Position numbers and translations under genes: made by a program
The notes under the pieces: model-generated
Seen by the model: only the letters and a program-made list of their open reading frames with translations
Databases searched by the model: none
What the model was told of the DNA's origin: nothing
Shown here: in pieces, positions 1 through 8,174 of the stretch
How the letters are laid out: each line of letters starts with the position of its first letter
Position numbering within the stretch: the first letter of the stretch is position 1
Assembly (NCBI GenBank): GCA_903862245.1
Contig: CAIOXL010000008.1
Location: 1 to 35,359 of the forward strand
Direction: 5' to 3'
DNA length: 35,359 bases
From: an uncultured Geobacteraceae bacterium
GTDB taxonomy: Bacteria > Desulfobacterota > Desulfuromonadia > Geobacterales > Pseudopelobacteraceae

Positions 1-153
1 CCGGAAGCACCACAAACACAGGAAAGTTGCGTTCATGTCACCATAAAATGGCTAAAAAACCACCAGAATAAACCAAAAAGCTAAGTCAGGCTTTCAACGC
101 AGCCTGTTCAAACTGATGGAAAAACGTTTTGCAAGAACCTCCCTTTTTTATGA

Positions 154-181
154 TTGAAATAATCTGGAATAACGATATAGT
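154..181 (+). promoter_or_regulatory. Candidate sigma-70 promoter for the CheB-CheR gene
   Basis: TTGAAA at 154-159 and TATAGT at 176-181 are separated by 16 nt, each one mismatch from the sigma-70 consensus. It would give a leader of about 200 nt before the ATG at 388. Nothing else recognisable as a gene was seen in 1-387, which otherwise holds only AT-rich sequence and the hairpin at 330-364. The call rests on pattern match alone. Confidence 0.4.
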
Positions 182-329
182 CTATACAACCATTCTGCCC
201 ATGACGATGTGCATTTTGTAAACCGGATTTAAAAGGTGTCTAAAGTGGCGATTATTTTGCGCAGACAGACAGAAAAATCTCCGCATGACAAATAAATCTG
301 TTAACGATTATTTTAACTGAACCCGATGC

Positions 330-364
330 AAGCCGGCGTTGCGGATTTTTCCGTGCGCCGGCTT
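330..364 (+). terminator. Terminator-like hairpin in the leader of the CheB-CheR gene
   Basis: A perfect 9-bp GC-rich stem (AAGCCGGCG / CGCCGGCTT) encloses a 17-nt loop and is followed by a short T-rich tract (TTCGTTGTT). It ends only about 23 nt before the ATG at 388. It may terminate transcription from a gene upstream of the window. If the promoter at 154-181 is used, it would instead sit inside the leader as an attenuator. Confidence 0.5.
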
Positions 365-387
365 TTCGTTGTTAAACGGAGCCAACC

Positions 388-3300
388 ATGACTACCAGAA
401 CAAAGAAAACTGTCGTAACACCAAAAACAGCAGCAGCACCGGCAGCAATTGTCGCTGATGCTCCCCCCAAGACCCACTTCCCCATTGTCGGTATCGGCGC
501 TTCAGCAGGCGGGCTGTCTGCTTTCGAAGCCTTCTTTTCCGGTATGCCGACCGACGAAGATCCGGGCATGGCCTTCGTGCTGGTGCAGCACCTCGCCCCG
601 GATCATAAAAGCATTCTGTCCGACCTGATCCGACGCTATACCCGCATGCAGGTGTTTGAAGTGGTGGATGGTGTCGAGGTGCAGCCCAACTGTGCCTACA
701 TCATCCCGCCCAACTGTGACATGGCCTTTTTAAACGGTGCATTGCACCTGATGGAACCGGTGTCGCCGCGTGGTCAGCGGCTGCCGATTGATTTTTTCTT
801 CCGCTCGCTGGCGCAGGATCTGCACGAACTGGCCATCTGCATTGTGCTTTCCGGCACCGGCAGCGACGGCACCCTGGGGCTGCTGGCGGTCAAAGGGGAA
901 GGGGGCATGGCGATGGCTCAGACCCCCGAATCCACCGTGTATGACGGCATGCCGCGCAGCGCCATCAATGCCGGGTTGGTGGATTACGTGCTGCCACCCG
1001 CTGATATGCCGGCCCAGCTGATTGCCTACGCCGCACACGCCTTTGGCAGCGGCAACCGCCTTGTTGCCGTCCCAGAGCCCAAAACAGAGAGCAATCTGAA
1101 AAAAATATTCATACTGTTGCGCGCCCAGACCGGCCACGATTTTTCCCTGTACAAGTCAAGCACCATCCACCGACGCATCGAGCGGCGCATGGCCGTCAAC
1201 CAGATCAAGCGGCTGGACGACTACGTCAAATATCTTCAGCAGACCCCCCAGGAGGTTGTGGCGCTTTTTCGCGATCTGCTGATCGGCGTCACCAACTTTT
1301 TCCGTGACCCTGATGCCTTTGCCGAGCTTGAAGCGAAGGTCATCCCCCGTATTTTCGCTGGCAAGCCGTCGGGCAGCATCATCCGGATCTGGATCTGCGG
1401 CTGCTCCACCGGTGAAGAAGCCTATTCCATCGCTATTTTGCTTCAGGAACAAATTGAAATGTTGAGAGAGAACTTCATCATTCAGCTCTTTGCCACCGAC
1501 ATCGACAAGGAGTCCATTGACCAGGCCCGCAAAGGCTTCTTTCCAGCCAGCATCGCCGCCGATATCACCCCGGAACGACTGGCACGCTTCTTCATTCTGG
1601 AGCCTGACGGCAAAACCTACCGTATTCACAAAGGGATACGCGACATGCTGGTATTTTCCGAGCAGAGCGTGACCAAAGATCCCCCCTTTTCCAAACTTGA
1701 TCTGATCAGTTGCCGTAACCTGTTGATCTATCTGGGGGGAGAGCTGCAAAAGAAAGTTATCCCGCTGTTCCACTATGCGCTCAGTCCGGGGGGCTTTCTC
1801 TTTCTGGGCACCTCCGAGACCATTGGCGAGTTTGGTGCTCTGTTTACCACGCTGGATCGCAGACAGAAACTCTATCAGCGCAAGGGTGAGGAGCGTACTG
1901 ATCAGCGCGGCGTATCCCTGTCCACCGTATTTCCGCCCATGGCGGTTAAAGATGCGGTGATGCCGCGGGTACCAGTCAAGAAGTCCTTCCCGCCGAGTAT
2001 TCCTCTGCAGGAGCTGGCTGAAAAGGCGCTGCTGCAGCAGGTGATCCAGGCCGGCGTGCTCGTCAACAGAGAAGGCGATATCCTGTATCTGCATGGCCGC
2101 ACCGGGATGTATCTGGAACCGGCAGCAGGCGGAGCCGCCAACTTCAATATTCTGAAGATGGCCCGCGAGGGGCTGCGTCCCGATTTGACCATCGCTCTGC
2201 ACAATGCCGCTTTGAACAATGAGACCGTGCACCGTCCGGGGCTGAGCGTCAGAACCAACGGCCATTATACCACGGTCAACCTGAGCGTCAGTCCGGTGGC
2301 CGCCGATTCCGGCTCTCTGTCTGAAACGTCGCTCTTCATGGTCGTTCTTGAGGAGGCGCCTGTCCAAACGGCCGATGCTCCTGAAATGGCGCAACAGGTG
2401 GGTGTGTCAGCCGCCGCAGACGCCCCGACAGCAGAAGCAGAGAGTCGGCTGGCGGCACTCCTGCAGGAATTGCAGGCTAAGGATGAATACATAAACGCTG
2501 CCAACGAGGAACGGGAAGCGTCCAGCGAAGAGCTTAAGTCCGCAAATGAGGAGCTTAAGTCCGCAAATGAGGAGCTGCAGTCGATCAATGAAGAGATGCA
2601 GTCTACCAATGAAGAGCTGGAAACCTCCAAGGAAGAGCTGCAATCGGTCAACGAAGAACTGGCGACGATCAACGTTGAACTGCAGACTAGAGTTCATGAT
2701 CTGTCACGGGTAAATAACGACATGAACAACCTGCTGGCCGGAACCGGCATCGGCACTGTTTTCGTGGATTTTCAGCTGCGTGTCATGCGTTTTACCCCTG
2801 CCGTGACCCGGATCATCAACCTGATCCAGAGCGATATCGGGCGGCCTGTGACGCACTTCACCTCCAATCTGGTCGGCTATGACAACTTTTTGACAGATGT
2901 GCAGACGGTGCTGATCACGCTCATTCCCAAAGAGGTGGAGGTACAGACCACCGACGATACCAGTTATGTAATGCGTATTTTGCCGTACCGCACCATTGAC
3001 AACATAATCGAGGGGGCGGTGATCAATTTTGTCAATATCACCGAAATAAAGCAGATTCGGGAAGAGCTCAGGAAAGCCAACGATCTGGGCCGGATGGCGG
3101 TGGTGGTGCGCGATTCCCACGATGCGGTGGTTCTGCAGGATATGAAGGGGCGCATCATTGCCTGGAATCCTGCGGCGGGCAGGATGTACGGCTTGAGTGA
3201 GTCAGAAGCGTTACGGCGTAACATTCGTGAACTGATACCGGAAGAGCGGCGCAGTGAAGAAATAGTGCGTGTTCGACAATTGAGCCGGAACGAAACGGTG

Positions 3301-3438
3301 GAACCGTATCGCACCCAGCGGTTCACCAATGATGGCGCGGTCGTGGAGGTGTGGCTGACCGCCTCCGCCCTGTTGAATGAGGCGGGAGAAGTGTATGCGA
3401 TTGCAACGACGGAGCGGGCGAGCGGGATCGGGGAGTAA
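388..3438 (+). CDS. CheB-CheR fusion with coiled coil and two PAS domains
   Basis: Cytoplasmic signalling protein of 1016 aa fusing a protein-glutamate methylesterase (CheB type) to a glutamate O-methyltransferase (CheR type). The CheB domain, about residues 30-215, keeps the catalytic Ser39 (GASAGG), His68 (VQHLAPDH) and Asp160 (GTGSDG), but has no N-terminal receiver. CheR spans about 235-490, with SAM-binding GCSTGEE at 338-344 and a conserved SCRNLLIYL segment. A heptad-repeat coiled coil (EELxSxNEEL pattern) follows at about 710-770, then PAS domains at about 775-890 and 905-1010. It stops without a kinase domain, but the next gene, 12 nt downstream, is a hybrid kinase, so the two probably form one signalling unit. 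An upstream CGGAG supports the ATG. Such fusions are known and are usually not part of the core chemotaxis operon. The actual methylation target is unknown. Confidence 0.93.
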   Translation: MTTRTKKTVVTPKTAAAPAAIVADAPPKTHFPIVGIGASAGGLSAFEAFFSGMPTDEDPGMAFVLVQHLAPDHKSILSDLIRRYTRMQVFEVVDGVEVQPNCAYIIPPNCDMAFLNGALHLMEPVSPRGQRLPIDFFFRSLAQDLHELAICIVLSGTGSDGTLGLLAVKGEGGMAMAQTPESTVYDGMPRSAINAGLVDYVLPPADMPAQLIAYAAHAFGSGNRLVAVPEPKTESNLKKIFILLRAQTGHDFSLYKSSTIHRRIERRMAVNQIKRLDDYVKYLQQTPQEVVALFRDLLIGVTNFFRDPDAFAELEAKVIPRIFAGKPSGSIIRIWICGCSTGEEAYSIAILLQEQIEMLRENFIIQLFATDIDKESIDQARKGFFPASIAADITPERLARFFILEPDGKTYRIHKGIRDMLVFSEQSVTKDPPFSKLDLISCRNLLIYLGGELQKKVIPLFHYALSPGGFLFLGTSETIGEFGALFTTLDRRQKLYQRKGEERTDQRGVSLSTVFPPMAVKDAVMPRVPVKKSFPPSIPLQELAEKALLQQVIQAGVLVNREGDILYLHGRTGMYLEPAAGGAANFNILKMAREGLRPDLTIALHNAALNNETVHRPGLSVRTNGHYTTVNLSVSPVAADSGSLSETSLFMVVLEEAPVQTADAPEMAQQVGVSAAADAPTAEAESRLAALLQELQAKDEYINAANEEREASSEELKSANEELKSANEELQSINEEMQSTNEELETSKEELQSVNEELATINVELQTRVHDLSRVNNDMNNLLAGTGIGTVFVDFQLRVMRFTPAVTRIINLIQSDIGRPVTHFTSNLVGYDNFLTDVQTVLITLIPKEVEVQTTDDTSYVMRILPYRTIDNIIEGAVINFVNITEIKQIREELRKANDLGRMAVVVRDSHDAVVLQDMKGRIIAWNPAAGRMYGLSESEALRRNIRELIPEERRSEEIVRVRQLSRNETVEPYRTQRFTNDGAVVEVWLTASALLNEAGEVYAIATTERASGIGE
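2530..2571 (+). repeat. Two perfect tandem 21-nt units inside the coiled coil
   Basis: Positions 2530-2550 and 2551-2571 are identical 21-nt units, each encoding one seven-residue heptad (E-L-K-S-A-N-E). The surrounding heptads are the same at protein level but diverged at DNA level. This suggests a recent in-frame duplication or slippage that lengthens the coiled coil by one heptad. Confidence 0.85.
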
Positions 3439-3450
3439 ACGGGGGGCACC

Positions 3451-5553
3451 ATGAAAACCAAACCACCAGTATCACCGCGGGATCTCCGTCAGCGTGCGGA
3501 AAAAATGCTCCGGGAGAGCGGATCGTTGCCCCCGGAAGCGAGTTCACCTGAGGAAATACAACTGCTCCTCCACGAACTGCGGGTGCATCAGATTCAGCTG
3601 GAGATGCAGAACGAAGAGCTGCGCCATGCTCACACCGACCTGGATGCTTCACAGGCCCGATACTTCGATCTGTATGATCTGGCGCCGGTCGGGTATTTGA
3701 CGCTCAGTAAGACCGGACTGATTCAGGAAGCAAATTTTGCTGCTGCCACCATGTTCGGCCTTTCCAGAGAACAGCTGATACACCTGCCGATCAGGCAGTT
3801 TATCTGTAAGGACGATCAGGATCTGTTCTATCTGTTCCATCAACAGGTCATCAGGTCGAATGAGCCGCAGAAATCTGAACTGCGGCTCCAGCGGGCTGAC
3901 GGTTCGTTTTTCTGGGCGCATATCGGGGCGACCCCGGCAACGGGGGGTGAATACTGGATGACCTTGAGCGACATATCTGAGCGGATACATGCGGAGGAAG
4001 TTCTGCGCATGAGCAGGGAAAAGTACAAGGCGATTGTTGATAACTCGTTTGATGTAATTTTTGCGCTTACCGCCAAGGGGGAGTTCCAGTTTCTCTCCCG
4101 TGCCTGGGAGCGGCATTTCGGGTATGCCATCGGTGAAGTTCTCGGGAAGAGTTCTCGCCATTTCATCCATCCGGATGATCTTGATCCCTGGACCGTATAT
4201 CTTCAGGGCATACTTCTCAGCGGAGTAAGCATGACGAGCCCGCCGTTTCGGGTTAAACACAGTGATGGCAGCTGGCGCGGCTTTATTGCCAACGGTGCCC
4301 GATATACAAATACAGATAATGAGCGGCTGTTTATTGGTGTCGCTCATGATATGACCGTGCAGCGTGAGGCAGAGCAGAAGTTATTCGAGGCCAAAGCCGC
4401 TGCCGAAACCGCCAACAGCGCCAAGAGCCGTTTTCTCTCAACCATGAGCCACGAAATCCGTACGCCCATGAATGGCGTAATCGGCATGCTCCAACTGCTG
4501 CAATATACCGAACTGACACCGGAACAGCAGGAATACATTGAAAGCGCCGAAAACGCCGGCCTTGAACTGGTGCATATTCTCAACGATATCCTCGATATTG
4601 CCAAAATCGAAGCGGGCAAGATCGAACTTGAACGCTATGATTTTGATCTGCGCCAGGTGATTGCCGAAACCATCAACCATCAGGCGCTTTTGGCCCGGGA
4701 AAAAGGTGTGGAACTTGCCGTGTCGATTAATGGCGACGTGCCATCTGCCCTGAAAGGTGACCCGCTCCGCGTGCGTCAGATCATCAGGAACCTGGTCCAT
4801 AACGCCATCAAGTTTACCCCGAAAGGCACCGTAACGCTGCATGTCCGGAAAAACGACGAGAATGAGCAGAGCTATACTCTCCGCTTCCTGGTGCAAGACA
4901 GTGGAATCGGCATTGCAGCCGAAAAGCTGGCACATATTTTTGAGCCGTTCACCCAGGCGGACGGCTCCACAACCCGCACCTATGGCGGCAGCGGCTTGGG
5001 GCTGACCATCAGTAAACGACTGGCGGAACTGATGGGGGGGAGTATCGGTGTGGAAAGTGTTGAAGGGAAAGGGTCAACCTTCTGGTTTACCGTCGTGCTG
5101 GAGAAGGGGGATATCATCCCAGTCGCTCCCGAGCTCACCATTGAACGGGGAGTGATGAAAAGCTCAACCCCCATTCGCATCCTGTTGGCTGAAGATGACC
5201 CGAAAGCCCAGTTAATTGTGCCCAAGCTGCTGAAGAACCATGGATATCAGGCCGACGTTGCGGTTGACGGCAACGCGGTGCTGCAGGCACTGGCGGCGGA
5301 GGACTACGCGCTGGTACTGATGGATTGCATGATGCCCGGCATGAGTGGTTATGAGGCCACCGCCGTCATCCGCGATCCGGATTCAGCCGTGCGCAGGCAC
5401 GATATCCCGGTAATTGCGCTCACCGGCAACGCCATGAAACAGGATATTGAGCACTGCCTTGCCGCCGGGATGGATGATCATCTCCCCAAACCGCTGATTA
5501 TTGACGATCTGCTGGCAAAGCTGGAAAAGTGGCTGGCAGGGGGGAGCAGATAG
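3451..5553 (+). CDS. PAS-PAS hybrid histidine kinase with C-terminal receiver
   Basis: Soluble hybrid sensor kinase of 700 aa with no visible transmembrane segment. A short helical N-terminus leads into PAS domains at about 70-180 and 190-310. HisKA follows with the phospho-acceptor His334 in [10 protein letters not shown], then HATPase_c with N-box Asn451 and a GSGLGL lid at 513-518. A complete receiver at about 575-690 has acidic residues near 581-583, phospho-acceptor Asp625 and Lys680. All key residues are present, so it should autophosphorylate and pass phosphate to its own receiver. No HPt or output domain is attached, so a partner must carry the signal on. It starts 12 nt after the CheB-CheR stop and is almost certainly cotranscribed. 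The ligands of the PAS domains cannot be read from the sequence. Confidence 0.93.
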   Translation: MKTKPPVSPRDLRQRAEKMLRESGSLPPEASSPEEIQLLLHELRVHQIQLEMQNEELRHAHTDLDASQARYFDLYDLAPVGYLTLSKTGLIQEANFAAATMFGLSREQLIHLPIRQFICKDDQDLFYLFHQQVIRSNEPQKSELRLQRADGSFFWAHIGATPATGGEYWMTLSDISERIHAEEVLRMSREKYKAIVDNSFDVIFALTAKGEFQFLSRAWERHFGYAIGEVLGKSSRHFIHPDDLDPWTVYLQGILLSGVSMTSPPFRVKHSDGSWRGFIANGARYTNTDNERLFIGVAHDMTVQREAEQKLFEAKAAAETANSAKSRFLSTMSHEIRTPMNGVIGMLQLLQYTELTPEQQEYIESAENAGLELVHILNDILDIAKIEAGKIELERYDFDLRQVIAETINHQALLAREKGVELAVSINGDVPSALKGDPLRVRQIIRNLVHNAIKFTPKGTVTLHVRKNDENEQSYTLRFLVQDSGIGIAAEKLAHIFEPFTQADGSTTRTYGGSGLGLTISKRLAELMGGSIGVESVEGKGSTFWFTVVLEKGDIIPVAPELTIERGVMKSSTPIRILLAEDDPKAQLIVPKLLKNHGYQADVAVDGNAVLQALAAEDYALVLMDCMMPGMSGYEATAVIRDPDSAVRRHDIPVIALTGNAMKQDIEHCLAAGMDDHLPKPLIIDDLLAKLEKWLAGGSR

Positions 5554-5580
5554 ATTCCTGCAGCCGCACCACCAGCAGGG

Positions 5581-6873
5581 CTAATCGGAATATTCCCGCC
5601 ACAGTAATCCGGACGCGGTGTTAAATTTTGTGACCCCTTCCGAGTCCTCAAGAGACCCGGAAAAGGCGGCTGCATCATCCCAGTAAATTCCTTCCGGCAT
5701 TAAAATCCTGAAAACGACCTTTCTGCTGGTTATGGCAATTCTACCCAGATCTTTTGTGGTCGCCCTTGGGGTGCCTTCGTACAACCGTATTACAACACCT
5801 ACGCTGGACGCTTCTTTTGCCGGTTCAAGTGCGATGGCATAAATCCCCTGACCGGTTTTAGCAATGAAGAGCTCGCGGACTGAATCCTGGCTGTTTGTTA
5901 TCAGTGGGATAATTTTCTGACGTTGTCGTGATTCAATCCTGCTGAGCGGTCTGTTCCGGCGAGACAGAGCGAACTTTGTGAATGTAACTGTTGTCTCAGG
6001 AAATACGGCCCCCGTAAGTACAATCTTCAGATCCCCCGTAACCAGCGGCAGACTCAATGATTTTTTGTTATCCGACGGCTGTGGAGGATCATTCTGACGA
6101 GCGGTATTCGTCGGTTTGACAGCTTCTGCCTTCGTTAGTGCGGCAGCTCTTGACGCTTCCTTACGCGCAGGATCTTCGGCTTTTACCTGTGTATGCGATT
6201 CTTTTTTTATGGTGGTTTGTCCCTGATCGCTTCTGTTTGCCACTATCGGCACATCCTTGCCTTGAACTGTAACTCCCGGAGGCTGACTCCGCACTGTTGT
6301 CGGCACTGCCGGTTCCTGAACTTTAAGAGTCGGCTGCACGTCCGGTTCAGCCTTGAGTGGCACGGCAAAGCTTTTTACCGGAACCGCCTTAGGCACAGGA
6401 TCATTGGAAATGGAAACAGGCGGATTATTTATCAAGGCCGCTGTTTTGATCTTCTTTAGTGTCGATGGAGGTGTGGCAATAGTTAGTGCCGCTGCGTCAG
6501 TGGTAGGTGGCGTTTCAGGTGTGATATGTACTGACTCTGTTTGATCCGGTGGGTTACCTGACTGGAGTGGAGGCTGTAGCAGATCTGCTGTTTTCTCTGT
6601 CGTATCGTCCCTGCTGTCGGGAAACGATGTCAGGGAAAACCATAAAACGGCCGGTGTCTGGCTGCTGATAATTTCCGGATAGTTGAAGATCGGCTGGAAA
6701 AACAGCACGAACAGTGCGGAATGCAGAGCAAAGGAGCCAAAAAACGGCCAGGATCTGTCGGTAAGGTATTCACGTCGCGGAGGTACAGAGGTGTCGCCGG
6801 ATGAGATACGGGGAAATGTTTCCTCATGACGTCCGTGCGCTCTGCGAAGGCTTGGATTTGAATTTGTCCCCAT
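5581..6873 (-). CDS. Proline-rich single-pass membrane protein with TonB-like N-terminus
   Basis: Not assigned to a known family. The 430-aa protein has a basic cytoplasmic N-terminus, then a single hydrophobic segment at about residues 45-65. That segment begins Ser47-Phe-Ala-Leu-His51, matching the S-x3-H signature by which TonB transmembrane helices engage ExbB/ExbD. A long low-complexity stretch rich in Pro, Lys, Thr and Ala (about 75-285) resembles the periplasm-spanning part of TonB. The C-terminal 130 residues look folded but show no recognisable TonB C-terminal motif. They contain a phrase like AKTGQGIYAIAL and end in SGLLWREYSD. No exbB, exbD or TonB-dependent receptor is in the window. 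The gene is convergent with the hybrid kinase (27 nt apart). The ATG at 6873 has GGGAG and AGGT upstream. It could be a TonB-like energiser or simply an anchored periplasmic protein. Confidence 0.7.
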   Translation of the reverse strand: MGTNSNPSLRRAHGRHEETFPRISSGDTSVPPRREYLTDRSWPFFGSFALHSALFVLFFQPIFNYPEIISSQTPAVLWFSLTSFPDSRDDTTEKTADLLQPPLQSGNPPDQTESVHITPETPPTTDAAALTIATPPSTLKKIKTAALINNPPVSISNDPVPKAVPVKSFAVPLKAEPDVQPTLKVQEPAVPTTVRSQPPGVTVQGKDVPIVANRSDQGQTTIKKESHTQVKAEDPARKEASRAAALTKAEAVKPTNTARQNDPPQPSDNKKSLSLPLVTGDLKIVLTGAVFPETTVTFTKFALSRRNRPLSRIESRQRQKIIPLITNSQDSVRELFIAKTGQGIYAIALEPAKEASSVGVVIRLYEGTPRATTKDLGRIAITSRKVVFRILMPEGIYWDDAAAFSGSLEDSEGVTKFNTASGLLWREYSD

Positions 6874-6959
6874 CTACCTGCTCCCGATGCGAGACTCGAC
6901 TGTTTCCTGATGAGGTATTGTCTCTACCCGAGGTGATCGAATATCCTGTCTACAATCCA

Positions 6960-7066
6960 TTCTCCCTGAGGGAGAGGACAGGGTGAGGGGGGGGTGTGCT
7001 GGATTATGCAGCATCGTTGCCCCCTCAACCGGCCTTTGGCCACCTTCTCCCTCAGGAAGAAGGGAT
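6960..7066 (-). repeat. REP-like paired inverted repeats
   Basis: Two related arms face each other across about 40 nt. The left arm (6960-6992) begins with a TCTCCCTGAGGGAGA hairpin and runs into TGAGGGGGGG. The right arm (about 7021-7066), read on the other strand, has CCTGAGGGAGAAGG followed later by TTGAGGGGG. A small GGCC...GGCC hairpin lies between them. This is the layout of dispersed intergenic REP/BIME elements. It fills most of the 242-nt gap between the DUF192 gene and the TonB-like gene; copy number elsewhere cannot be judged here. Confidence 0.6.
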
Positions 7067-7115
7067 AGTCGGTAGATCAAGTATACTATCCTGATGTTTT
7101 ACCACTGGTATCGCT

Positions 7116-7457
7116 CTATGTGATGACAATGGAATCTCCGATTACCGTGTCTGTCTGTTCTGCCTTGCCGGACGGCAGCTCCAGTACGCTTGCGGCACGA
7201 AAAAACAGGGGGGTCAGGCGGTTTGGCGGCAATGACGCAATAACGGCAATGACACACTGTTGCCGGTCAAGAAACACAACATCAATCGGAAACTTCATCC
7301 CGAAGCTATGCACCGCTTTGCACGGTTTTATCCAAAGCCCCTCACCGTAGCAAAAGGCTTTTCTGCCAAGCAGACCTTTCATGCGGCGCACAACGGAGTC
7401 GGCAGGAGTCAAGTCGTTAGCCAATGCCTTACCGGAGCTACGGTTGGTGGCCTTCAT
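7116..7457 (-). CDS. DUF192 family protein
   Basis: A 113-aa protein that matches the small DUF192 (COG1430) family along its whole length. Recognisable features are GLLGR at about residues 29-33, the EGLWIKPC segment, the VHSFGMKFPIDVVFLD core, and the late VLELPSGKA motif. Its biochemical role is not established. Stand-alone DUF192 proteins are often encoded beside Tad pilus or secretion genes. This copy has no signal peptide, unlike many periplasmic family members. Its ATG lies 2 nt after the stop of the outer-membrane barrel gene, so translation is probably coupled. It appears to be the last gene of the minus-strand Tad block. Confidence 0.85.
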   Translation of the reverse strand: MKATNRSSGKALANDLTPADSVVRRMKGLLGRKAFCYGEGLWIKPCKAVHSFGMKFPIDVVFLDRQQCVIAVIASLPPNRLTPLFFRAASVLELPSGKAEQTDTVIGDSIVIT

Positions 7458-7459
7458 CC

Positions 7460-8074
7460 CTACTTGAAGGCGTTTTCAGGTAGAAATAATCGGAAGCCGA
7501 CTGTGCCGATGAAACTCATGGGATTGTATTCCCCGACTTTGATATTATTTTTTGTAATGTCCCCACTGGGGGCGAAGACTCCTTTGAAGTCGGCAAGAAT
7601 GGCAATCCCGTTGGTGATGAAATAGTCGATTCCGGCAGTGACATGCCCCCCGACGATCCATTCCAGGTTATACTTTGCGCCCGCAACAGAGCTAAGGTCA
7701 CCCTGGATGAAGTCAACGCCGGCTCCCAGATAGGGAACGAGCTGCTTTTCCGGAGTAAAGCGGTACTGGAGCCCCAGCGAGAAATCTGTCAGTGACATGT
7801 CAAACGCCCTGGCTCCTGAGATAGTTACATCCATCCTGGGAACATGGGTCACATCCCCTTCCGCAGAAAAATTTCTGCTTATTCCGTAGATGAAGGAGCC
7901 CCCCACAGCAACACCCGGTTTTGTTTCTGTTGTGTCGCTGATGTAATTGTCCGTTAACGGGACGAGCCCTCCCACTTTTCCGCTCAGCCCGAATCGGCCG
8001 TCAATATCTGCAGCCCTGGCCTGTACGGAACATAACGTGATTGCGGTGATTATTACGAGAATACCTCTGCGCAT
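7460..8074 (-). CDS. Outer-membrane beta-barrel protein (OmpW/opacity-like)
   Basis: A small barrel of about 204 aa. A Sec signal peptide ends in VQARA|AD at about residue 22, followed by alternating amphipathic strands rich in Gly and aromatics (FIYGIS, LGLQYRF, YLGAGVDF, GTVGFRLFL), as in 8-stranded OmpW or opacity-type porins. The open frame extends upstream to 8167, but the ATG at 8074 is chosen because GGGGAGG lies 5 nt before it and the signal peptide starts there. It does not end in the usual C-terminal Phe, since a short ENAFK tail follows the last strand. It sits between the lipoprotein and DUF192 genes in the Tad block and may help the secretin or pilus at the outer membrane, but that role is only inferred from position. 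Confidence 0.78.
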   Translation of the reverse strand: MRRGILVIITAITLCSVQARAADIDGRFGLSGKVGGLVPLTDNYISDTTETKPGVAVGGSFIYGISRNFSAEGDVTHVPRMDVTISGARAFDMSLTDFSLGLQYRFTPEKQLVPYLGAGVDFIQGDLSSVAGAKYNLEWIVGGHVTAGIDYFITNGIAILADFKGVFAPSGDITKNNIKVGEYNPMSFIGTVGFRLFLPENAFK

Positions 8075-8174
8075 AGTACCTCCCCTGTGCCTGCCCGGTT
8101 GTTGTTCTGTTGATTTGCATAAACCTGTGAGAACCGTTTCTTTCCTGGAAGATCGATAGTGAACCATTGTCTGC

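Noticed and set aside
1156-2394. 412-aa open frame on the minus strand
   Set aside because: It lies wholly opposite the well-supported CheB-CheR gene and has no recognisable domain; a shadow of that gene's codon use.
2265-2697. Ser/Leu-rich minus-strand frames with repeating pattern
   Set aside because: The repeat is only the reverse of the EELxSxNEEL coiled coil encoded on the plus strand.
3649-4347. 232-aa minus-strand frame
   Set aside because: Antisense to the PAS region of the hybrid kinase, without any family motif or ribosome site.
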